In this document: piece by piece, positions 22,446 through 28,989 of the stretch
Layout: each line of letters opens with the position of its first letter
How positions within the stretch are numbered: position 1 is the stretch's first letter
Assembly (NCBI RefSeq): GCF_000169095.1
Contig: NZ_AAVU01000064.1
Coordinates: 1-28,989 of the forward strand
Direction of reading: 5' to 3'
Source of the DNA: Lyngbya sp. PCC 8106
GTDB lineage: Bacteria; Cyanobacteriota; Cyanobacteriia; Cyanobacteriales; Microcoleaceae
Length of the DNA: 28,989 nt
Notes under the pieces: generated by a model
Seen by the model: the letters and a program-made list of their open reading frames with translations, nothing else
Database searches by the model: none
Told to the model about the DNA's origin: nothing
Translations under genes and position numbers: made by a program

Positions 22446-24407
22446 TTATGTTGAACCCCCAGACGTAAATTCTATTTCTGACTCTGAGCGAGGAAGTTCA
22501 GATTGAGTCTCAAATTTCGGGATTGAGAGAGTTTCATCAGGAACCTTATATTCCATCTCCGTTTCTAAGTATGGGTCAGAATAGGAACTTGAAGGAATAG
22601 CCGGACTCTCCTCTGGCTGTTCGGAAGACATCGGGAGATCGTTCGGGAAGTTGGAGTCGGTCTCTACTGAATTATAAAGCTCAGACGAAGCGGGATAACT
22701 CGGAGAATAATATTCATTCGACTCTACCGACGACGGAGAAGTTGTAGAGTCGATCTCACGGCGAGGATATTCCTCTGAAGAATAACGGGGTGAGTCTAAA
22801 GTCGCTGGACTGGGATAATCATTAGAGGTCGTTCTCACCGGAGTCGAAGTTGAGTAGGAACTCTGGGGATAATTCGGTGTTGAATATTCTGAGGAGTTGG
22901 AGGAGTAAGAACTCGGATAGCTTTGATCACGAGAATACTCAGAAGAATAGCTCGAAGAATCGGACGAATAGGAATCGGTTGTTGAGGTCTGCGACTCTGA
23001 GTAATAACCGTCAATAGAACTCGGTTGAGATTCGACGGTCTGATAATCCTCGGATTCGACTGTCCAGTCGCTTGTATAATCTTCCGTCCACGCTTCCTCT
23101 GAAGCCATCTGTCGTGTCGATTCTTTTCCGTTCAATATATCTGAGTCTCGGTAGTCAAAATCTCGCTCACTCTCACCTGTGATTGAGTCTGTAACCAATT
23201 GACTCTTAACAGATGGCTCTTGAAATACTGGCTTTGAGGGGTCATAGTCGGGGAATTGCTGATCAAAAGATTTTTCGGGTTGTAAAACGGTGGTCTGTGG
23301 CTGAACTCCACCATAAACTCGCGTCAAATAAAATCCGACACAACCGGAGAACATTGCGGTAATCATAAACACAAACGGAACAAACCCCGGAATTGAGGAG
23401 AATCTAAACAGAGGGGTGAATTGTTTATTGTCGGTCTGATCACCAGACGAGTATGACTCTGATGATGTTTCTCGATGATGATCTCCAGCGTGAGAACCCA
23501 CAGATGAGGTTGTGACCTGATCTGATTCATCTTCAGTCACCCCAGATTCAACGACAGAATAATCTTCTAATTCGGGGAGAAAAGCTAACCATTGCTCTAG
23601 GCTTTGGGGTCGATGTTGCTGTTCTAACTCCAATCCCCACAAAATCACTCGTTCTAAGGTCGGACTCAGATCCGGTCGCAGTTGTCTCAAACTCGGTTTA
23701 GACGGACTCAACAACGTTTCTGTCACCCCAGACAAACATAACGGTGCTTCTAAAGGTGGCGTACCTGTTAATAACCAATATAAGATTGCAGCCAAACTAT
23801 AGATGTCGGTGGCTGTCGTTAACTTTTCGTGAGGTAAATATTGTTCTAAAGCTGCATATCCTCCCGATAGGCTACGGCTTCCGAGATAGGGTTGAGTCAT
23901 TGCATCTGTTAACCGACTGGCGATTCCAAAATCGGTTAAAATCAACTGCTCGGTTTGTTCGGCTCGCACAATGACTTCAGGAGTGAGGTTACAGTGAATG
24001 ATTCCTTGTTGATGAATCTCGCTCAATGCAACCGCAATTTGACGAATAAATCGAACCGCTTGAGTCACAGAGAGTTGTGAACCCAACCCCAGCGAGTCGA
24101 TCAAAGGCTGACCTGAAATATAGTTCATCACCATAAAAGGTAAGCCTCGATCTTCAAACACTTCCAAAACTTTCACTAGGTTTGGATGCTGACATTGGCT
24201 TAGACATCGAGCGACAGCCTTGAAATGATACTGAAACTGAGCAAACTCTGTATGATGGCGTAAATTTGGGTTAACCGTTTTAATCGCCACCATTTGCTGG
24301 CGACGAATATCGACTGCGCCATAGGTGATTCCATACTCTCCCCGACCCAATACACGCTCAATTTTGTATTGGCCATTATTCAGGATGGTTTCAGCTTTTG
24401 AACTCAT
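22446..24407 (-). CDS. Membrane-anchored Ser/Thr protein kinase homologue, probable pseudokinase
   Basis: The product has about 653 residues counting from ATG 24407 (the frame also has TTG at 24422). The N-terminal kinase fold (~15-280) has an intact glycine loop GRGEYG (21-26), the VAIK lysine (Lys43) and DFG (159-161). The catalytic loop HRDLKPEN is replaced by HCNLTPEV, so Asp becomes Asn140, Lys becomes Thr142 and Asn becomes Val145. The helix-C glutamate position is Val65. Phosphotransfer is therefore doubtful, though nucleotide binding may remain. A single membrane helix (FVPFVFMITAMFSGCVGFYLT, ~342-362) leads to a ~290-residue Ser/Tyr/Glu/Thr-rich low-complexity tail, presumably outside the membrane. 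A sensor or scaffold role is inferred. Confidence 0.88.
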   Translation of the reverse strand: MSSKAETILNNGQYKIERVLGRGEYGITYGAVDIRRQQMVAIKTVNPNLRHHTEFAQFQYHFKAVARCLSQCQHPNLVKVLEVFEDRGLPFMVMNYISGQPLIDSLGLGSQLSVTQAVRFIRQIAVALSEIHQQGIIHCNLTPEVIVRAEQTEQLILTDFGIASRLTDAMTQPYLGSRSLSGGYAALEQYLPHEKLTTATDIYSLAAILYWLLTGTPPLEAPLCLSGVTETLLSPSKPSLRQLRPDLSPTLERVILWGLELEQQHRPQSLEQWLAFLPELEDYSVVESGVTEDESDQVTTSSVGSHAGDHHRETSSESYSSGDQTDNKQFTPLFRFSSIPGFVPFVFMITAMFSGCVGFYLTRVYGGVQPQTTVLQPEKSFDQQFPDYDPSKPVFQEPSVKSQLVTDSITGESERDFDYRDSDILNGKESTRQMASEEAWTEDYTSDWTVESEDYQTVESQPSSIDGYYSESQTSTTDSYSSDSSSYSSEYSRDQSYPSSYSSNSSEYSTPNYPQSSYSTSTPVRTTSNDYPSPATLDSPRYSSEEYPRREIDSTTSPSSVESNEYYSPSYPASSELYNSVETDSNFPNDLPMSSEQPEESPAIPSSSYSDPYLETEMEYKVPDETLSIPKFETQSELPRSESEIEFTSGGST

Positions 24408-24611
24408 TTGCTTGAATGCCAACTTTCCCCCTTATACTACCGTCTCGATTTTGTTTGAGTCCTGTGAGTTGTGAGGTCGCCGTACATAGTCTACATCAGT
24501 TGCGAGAATTCTAGTGCAACCCGATCTGAAAACCTAAAATGACGCGGGAAGAAGTTAGCCAGTTGTTTTAACGACTGGATGAATAATGACACGGCAGGTT
24601 TTAACCTGCTG

Positions 24612-24998
24612 TTACTTTCCTCTCTGGTTCTCAATATACTTTTTAATAGTTTCAGTAGAAGCATTTCCAGTGGTCGCACAGAAATAACTAGGAGTCCAAA
24701 GAGTCGGTAATTTGAGCAGATGTGGATACTCCTTTCTCAAGTGATGTGATGCCCTTCCCTTTATTCTCTTAATTATCGTTGAAGGAGCAAAAATTGGGTC
24801 AACCTCTAAGAATAGATGCACATGATCAGGTATGACTTCTAGAGCTATTAATCTCCAATTATTTTCCGAGCAAAGTTCAAATATTATGTCTTGAAGCCTC
24901 ATCGCCACCTCATCCACCAGAACTTTCTTTCTTCTCTTTGGACAAAAGACAAAATGGTAGTTAAGTAGTGTTACCGAGTGTGGGTTTATGCGGTATTC
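24612..24998 (-). pseudogene. tnpA: TnpA, Y1 (HUH) transposase of the IS605-type element, start codon lost
   Basis: The family-like sequence runs from EYRINPHSVTLLNYHFVFCP (from about 24998) through KRRKKVLVDEVAMRL to the stop at 24612, ~128 codons, near full length for TnpA. The HUH motif is present (PDHVHLFLEV) and so is the catalytic tyrosine region (ETIKKYIENQ). The upstream frame reaches a TGA at about 25014-25016 without any ATG, GTG or TTG. Where relatives begin with Met-Glu-Tyr, this copy has Arg (CGT). The only usable start is an internal GTG at 24917, which would remove the first beta strand. The gene is therefore probably inactive, with an otherwise preserved active site, suggesting recent loss. 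Confidence 0.78.
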
Positions 24999-25073
24999 AC
25001 GCCTAGTTACGTTTCATTAACTGTATTTCAAAGTGGTTTATTAGTGCTAGTATATCTACGGGAGGTGATAAAA

Positions 25074-26403
25074 ATGTACGGATGTCAACAACACTTGATT
25101 GATTCCACCCCAGATGTTTTGGCTATACTTGAATATATCTGCTCAGAGTCAAACAAGCTAACCAATTGCGGAATTTATTTGTGTCGTCAAATGTTTTTCA
25201 AAGCCAATCACTTTTTGTCAAAATATGACCTTGACAGAATGTTAAAAAGCAACCCGCATTTCAAAGCCTTACGATCAGCTTGCGCTCAACAGACATTGCA
25301 TGGCGTGGTTGAATCATTCAACTCTTATCTCTAGGCTGATTAAAATGTACAAGCAAGGTGAGTTAGCCAATAAACCCAGGTTCCCCAAGTACAGAAAGAA
25401 AGGCGGCTTGGCAGTTGTAAGCCATCCTAAACGATGGGTGAAACTAGCTGATGGTCAGCTAAAGTTCTCTTTGGGGAAGCAGGTAAAAGCGTGGTTTGGA
25501 TTAGATAGCTTTACCTTGGCAATGCCAAGCAATTTGAATTTTAATGAAATCAAATAATTTAGATTTGTGCCTCGTAATAACAGTTTTTATTTAGAGTTTG
25601 TTTATGGACAACCGAAAGTAAAACAAGCTGAACAATCTGGTCACATACTTGGAATTGATCCGGGATTAAATAACTGGTTAACCTGTGTTAGTACAACGGG
25701 TAAATCATTCATCATTGATGGTAAAAAGGTTAAGTCTCAAAATCAATGGTATAACAAGCAAGTTGCAAAACTAAAGACAGGGAGAGAACAAGGGTACTGG
25801 GATGAAAATCTAGCGGCTATTACCGAAAAACGCAACCGCCAAATGCGCGACAACGTTAACAAAGCCGCAAGGTTTATTATTAACTGGTGTCTTAAGAATA
25901 GAGTCTCAACCATTGTATTTGGATGGAATCAACGAAACAAAGACAGTATCAATATTGGCAAGAAAAATAACCAATCTTTTGTACAGGTTCCTACCGCTAA
26001 ATTAAAATCCCGCATTTCTCAACTCTGTGAACAACACGGGATAGATTTTGTTGAGACTGAAGAATCTTACACCTCAAAAGCCAGCTTTTTAGATAGTGAT
26101 ATCTTACCTGCATTTGGTGAAAAACCCGTAGGCGAAGCCACTCCGAAGGAGTTAGGGTGGAAATCGTCAGGAAAGCGAATTAAAAGAGGCTTGTTCAAAG
26201 ATTATCAGGGACAATTAATCAACGCTGATTGCAATGGCAGTGCCAATATAATCCGTAAAGCAAAAGTACCAACACAGCTTTTAGCCAAGGTTGTTAGGGG
26301 AGTTTTGAGTCTCCCGCATCGATATAATCTAGACAGTCTTTCTAGATTGTATCGTAAGCAACATTGTGAAGAAGATTTTAATCTGTGTAACAATTCCGCT
26401 TAG
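25074..26403 (+). pseudogene. tnpB: TnpB of the IS605-type element, broken by one frameshift and one stop
   Basis: The start ATG 25074 is preceded by a perfect GGAGGTGAT ribosome site. The N-terminus (MYGCQQHLIDSTPDVLAILE) runs in one frame to a TAG at 25332-25334. The protein then continues in the +1 frame (SRLIKMYKQGELANKPRFPK onward), which points to a 1-base insertion near 25330. An in-frame TAA at 25555-25557 is a second lesion, after which RNNSFYLEFVYGQPKVK continues to 26403. RuvC landmarks remain: GIDPGLNNWLTC, EESYTSKASFLD and INADCNGSANII. It is a different TnpB lineage from the intact one at 14840 (no Cys4 finger, different N-terminus). In this copy the nuclease is dead. Confidence 0.85.
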
Positions 26404-26405
26404 AA

Positions 26406-26480
26406 TCCAGGTTTTTTAAAGCCTGGAGAACTCAAAGGCACTCTTAGGTGACAGAGGATAAGGGACAGGGGACAGGGAAG
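26406..26480. repeat. Right-end hairpin and GGGACAG-type short tandem repeat beside the decayed IS
   Basis: The element's end hairpin (26406-26427) is followed after ~15 bp by AGGGACAGGGGACAGGGAA (26461-26479 region). This is the reverse-oriented equivalent of the TTCCCTG array at 16190-16212. Such GGACAGG heptamer arrays are frequent filler in filamentous cyanobacteria. Confidence 0.5.
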
Positions 26481-26481
26481 T

Positions 26482-27480
26482 TTACTGACTACCTGTATTT
26501 CGCACATTAATTATTTTTTTGAGCAGATCAAACCAAAAAGATGCTCCCATTGAAATTGCGATCGCCGTGAGTATCCATCCGAGTATGGCTTGAGCAATTA
26601 CAAAACTAATTTGTGATCCTCGAACTCCTCCTGCATTTGTACTGATTTCTGGTTTTAAATTAAATTGTTCGTTTATATTCTCCTGAGTCCATCCTAGAGG
26701 TAAGGATGAAAAATTAATGATAAATTGGGTTAAATCTTGAGTGAGATCAGAAGAATATTGTGAAGGTTCGACAGGTTCATCAGAATACAGAGATGTTTGA
26801 ATCTCATAAAATTGATTAACTTCTTGAGATAATTGATATTGTAAAAAAGGTTCTTTGTAGAGGCGACTGGCAATATTCAAAGTATCGGCATTTAAAATAA
26901 CCGCAAATAGAAAACCAAAGAGTAATGTCTTCCATTTTACCTGACGTTTATACACTCCAGAAGCCCTATCCATAGCCTGAGAAAACCAGTTCATGATTTC
27001 GGCTTCTAAGGCGGCTAGATAACTCCCTAGCTCGTCTTGTTTGAGATTGGCTTGTACGGCTAAAACTTTAAATAGTTTAATTTGATCTCTACAAAGTATT
27101 GATTGAATTTGATCGGATTCTAGGGCTTCAATAAACTGTTCTGACTCTAAATCAACAATTATAGAATCAATAGAAGATTTTTCTAGAAGACTATCTATTA
27201 AAGCAAATGCAAAAATATTCTTAGGAATATAAGATGGCCCAACAAAGTTTTTCCCTTGTTCGGTTTTATAATCTTTCAAAGACTTAACTAAAGGATGCTC
27301 ATATAAAGACTCCGCCATCTTTTCACCTACAATAGAATGGATCGAACGATATAAACTTTTAGCTCGACTATCCCAAAATAAGGTTGACAAAAGTTCTTGG
27401 AGATCAGAAACCAATAAACTCAACAGCAAATAAACAAAAAATAAACCCAGAGCAATATTGAGAACAGAAGGGAAACTCAT
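26482..27480 (-). CDS. Hypothetical membrane protein
   Basis: The product has 332 residues. An N-terminal membrane helix (VLNIALGLFFVYLLLSLLVS, ~6-25) is followed by a cytoplasmic-looking helical region (SDLQELLSTLFWDSRAKSLY onward to ~190). A second helix (LLFGFLFAVILNADTLNIAS, ~187-206), an extramembrane segment and a C-terminal helix pair (IAQAILGWILTAIAISMGAS then FWFDLLKKIINVRNTG) complete it. The ending 'GASFWFDLLxKxxNVRxTG' recurs in bacterial membrane proteins of unknown role, so the protein belongs to a real but uncharacterised family as far as I can tell. It lies ~92 bp downstream of the pncB gene on the same strand, possibly its operon partner. No function is proposed. Confidence 0.78.
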   Translation of the reverse strand: MSFPSVLNIALGLFFVYLLLSLLVSDLQELLSTLFWDSRAKSLYRSIHSIVGEKMAESLYEHPLVKSLKDYKTEQGKNFVGPSYIPKNIFAFALIDSLLEKSSIDSIIVDLESEQFIEALESDQIQSILCRDQIKLFKVLAVQANLKQDELGSYLAALEAEIMNWFSQAMDRASGVYKRQVKWKTLLFGFLFAVILNADTLNIASRLYKEPFLQYQLSQEVNQFYEIQTSLYSDEPVEPSQYSSDLTQDLTQFIINFSSLPLGWTQENINEQFNLKPEISTNAGGVRGSQISFVIAQAILGWILTAIAISMGASFWFDLLKKIINVRNTGSQ

Positions 27481-27572
27481 ATAATCTTTTCAAAAATTAG
27501 AATAGGGAGGCATCTGAAAACAGCACCTCCACTTTATCATTCAATTTCAATTTTTCAAACAGCCATAAATAC

Positions 27573-28976
27573 TCAAATTTGATCGCGAACACGTTCTGTC
27601 AATTCTGCTAACGCCTCTGAAACATTCACCTCAAAAGAAATCGGATCATCTAAACGTCGAACTTCAGGAGAAAGACTCGCCACAGAAGCCGCAGTTCGTT
27701 GAGCAATTGTCTCCAACGGTTCAGGAGAAACTATTCGTTCACCCGCTTTAACCATCAGCTGCATTAATTCAACCTGAGAAATAGATTGACCATTTCCTGA
27801 CTCAACCTCGGGTCTTTTTTCATCGGCTAAAATTAAATAGTCTTCCGTTATTTGACCTTGCTTAAAGATGCGAAGAATTTGCTTTCTCCCCGGATAAGTC
27901 GCCTTACCACTGGCTTTTTTCATCACGGAATGATCATCAATTTCTACCAACTTATAAACTCCATTCACCGGAGAACCGCTTACCAGTTTCGTCCCCATTC
28001 CATACCCATCAATTTCTGCATTTTCAGTTTTCAGTCGAGCAATTTCATATTCATCAATATCTCCACTGGCAAAAATAGAAACACCCGGTAAAAGCGATCG
28101 CACTTGTTTAGACAATGAAGCTAAATCTCCCGAATCTAATCGTACTCCTTTTACATCCATTTTACCCTGGTTAATTTTCTCTGCTAACCGACGTGCCGCT
28201 TCTACAGTATCATAAGTATCAATTAACAGTGTCGAACCCGGAAAATGCCGAAAAAACGCCGCAAATGCTTCATCTTCTCCACCTTCTAAAGCACCCACCG
28301 CCATCACTAACGAATGCGCCATTGTTCCCACAGGTTCGCGTCCCAATTTTAAAGCCGCCAACACGTTAGAGGTTGAGTCTAGTCCCGCAGCCAAAGCCGC
28401 TCTAGCCGCCCATACTGAGGCTTGAGGACTAAATGCTCGTCGGGTGCCAAATTCTAATAATTTGACTTTTGAGCCTGCCACATCCCGCAGACGTGCCGCA
28501 CGAGTTGCAATTAAGGTCTGATAGTTGAGGGTGTTGAGGAGAAAGGTTTCTACAATTTGTGCTTGCCACAACGGGGCTTCTACACGCAACAGGGGTTCAT
28601 TGGGGAAAATAGCGGTTCCTTCGGGGACAGCCCAAACGTTTCCCGTGAATTTGGCATTTTCTAAGAGTGACCAAAAGGCTTGAGGGGCGTTTGCAAAGAT
28701 TTTTAGCGATCGCAATGCTTCAATTTGACGGGTAGTGAAATGAAATTTCTCTAAATAGTCTAAGGCTTGGGCAAGTCCCATCGCAATTAAATAGCCGTAT
28801 TTGTCGGGGAGTCTGCGGGTGAACAGTTCAAAACTCGCCCATTGTTGATCAACTCCTTCTCCTGCATAACAAGCGGCCATTGTCAACTCGTACAGGTCGG
28901 TTAACAGGTTATTGTCCTCGGGGGTGAGGGTGAGTTGTTGGTCTTCGTTGATCGCCTCTTGCAGAATTGAGGACAA
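27573..28976 (-). CDS. pncB: Nicotinate phosphoribosyltransferase
   Basis: The product has 467 residues from TTG 28976, but the frame is open to the window edge, so the real start may be a little further upstream. The enzyme joins nicotinate to PRPP for NAD salvage. Signature blocks are LLTDLYELTMAACYAGEGVD, GYLIAMGLAQALDYLE, VEAPLWQAQIVETFLLNTLN, KLLEFGTRRAFSPQASVWAA (Arg-Arg active-site region), AHSLVMAVG, LLIDTYDTVEAA, GVRLDSGDLASLSKQVR, IFASGDIDEYEI and YGMGTKLVSG. All catalytic regions are present and the conserved part is complete. Probably the first gene of a pair with the downstream membrane protein. Confidence 0.94.
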   Translation of the reverse strand: MSSILQEAINEDQQLTLTPEDNNLLTDLYELTMAACYAGEGVDQQWASFELFTRRLPDKYGYLIAMGLAQALDYLEKFHFTTRQIEALRSLKIFANAPQAFWSLLENAKFTGNVWAVPEGTAIFPNEPLLRVEAPLWQAQIVETFLLNTLNYQTLIATRAARLRDVAGSKVKLLEFGTRRAFSPQASVWAARAALAAGLDSTSNVLAALKLGREPVGTMAHSLVMAVGALEGGEDEAFAAFFRHFPGSTLLIDTYDTVEAARRLAEKINQGKMDVKGVRLDSGDLASLSKQVRSLLPGVSIFASGDIDEYEIARLKTENAEIDGYGMGTKLVSGSPVNGVYKLVEIDDHSVMKKASGKATYPGRKQILRIFKQGQITEDYLILADEKRPEVESGNGQSISQVELMQLMVKAGERIVSPEPLETIAQRTAASVASLSPEVRRLDDPISFEVNVSEALAELTERVRDQI

Positions 28977-28989
28977 ACGTTCGGGCTTG

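Larger units (their letters stand above)
24555..26435 (+). mobile_element. Decayed IS605-type element with divergent tnpA and tnpB
   Basis: The 1.9-kb unit has the IS605 layout, with tnpA on the minus strand and tnpB on the plus strand, their starts ~76 bp apart. At the tnpA side are two palindromes, CCAGTTGTTTTAACGACTGG (24559-24578, nearly perfect) and GCAGGTTTTAACCTGC (24594-24609). At the tnpB side a hairpin TCCAGG-loop-CCTGGA (26406-26427) is followed by GAACTCAA, ending with a TCAA-type right cleavage sequence at 26432-26435. These subterminal hairpins without terminal inverted repeats identify the IS200/IS605 superfamily. Both genes are damaged, so the element cannot move by itself. 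The left limit is approximate. Confidence 0.8.

Noticed and set aside
1..28989. tRNA or rRNA genes
   Set aside because: No cloverleaf with a GTTCRANNC T-loop or rRNA core sequence was recognised by eye; a covariance search was not possible.

Overview
This is a stretch of cyanobacterial chromosome, most likely from a filamentous, moderately AT-rich Oscillatoriales-type species. The evidence is the C-terminus of NdhE, an NblA phycobilisome-degradation gene, a PAP/fibrillin gene, PEP-CTERM proteins, a CHAT-TPR protein beside DUF928 and CHASE2-cyclase genes, and at least a dozen copies of the cyanobacterial HIP1 octamer GCGATCGC. The exact genus cannot be read from the window.

Layout. 1-152: end of ndhE (+). 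232-3116: G/C-rich intergenic repeat, then minus-strand genes for an alkyltransferase-like protein, a YfcC/DcuC-type membrane carrier and gpsA. 3298-5133: GH15 glucoamylase-like enzyme (+). 5134-6026: decayed zone holding a PEP-CTERM gene remnant and a highly structured RNA element of about 330 nt (HEARO/IscB omega-RNA-like) with no nuclease gene beside it. 6027-8049: a secreted PEP-CTERM protein (+) overlapping tail to tail with a salicylate-synthase-type chorismate enzyme (-). 8406-14040: three plus-strand genes for a secreted TPR-CHAT protease-like protein, a secreted DUF928 protein and a CHASE2 adenylate/guanylate cyclase, a plausible envelope signalling cassette. 14118-14765: PAP/fibrillin (-).

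14802-17242 is a mobile cluster: an intact TnpB-only IS200/IS605-type element, nblA, and a 0.36-kb internally deleted relative of the TnpB element that keeps both ends and the 3' (omega-RNA-like) part of tnpB. 17323-24407 is minus-strand: an unknown 150-aa protein, anmK, a PP2C phosphatase, an ABC1/UbiB kinase-like protein, a small coiled-coil protein and a membrane-anchored Ser/Thr-kinase-like protein whose catalytic Asp, Lys and Asn are replaced (probable pseudokinase). 24555-26435 is a second, decayed, divergent IS605-type element with a start-less tnpA and a tnpB broken by a frameshift and a stop. 26482-28976 holds an unknown membrane protein and nicotinate phosphoribosyltransferase, whose reading frame stays open to the window edge.

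Together, housekeeping genes (NDH-1, glycerol-3-P, NAD salvage, cell-wall recycling, quinone/ABC1) are interleaved with at least three RNA-guided-nuclease-type mobile elements in different states of decay. Two of these, the standalone structured RNA and the short TnpB derivative, keep the RNA part without the protein. No tRNA, rRNA or CRISPR array was recognised.
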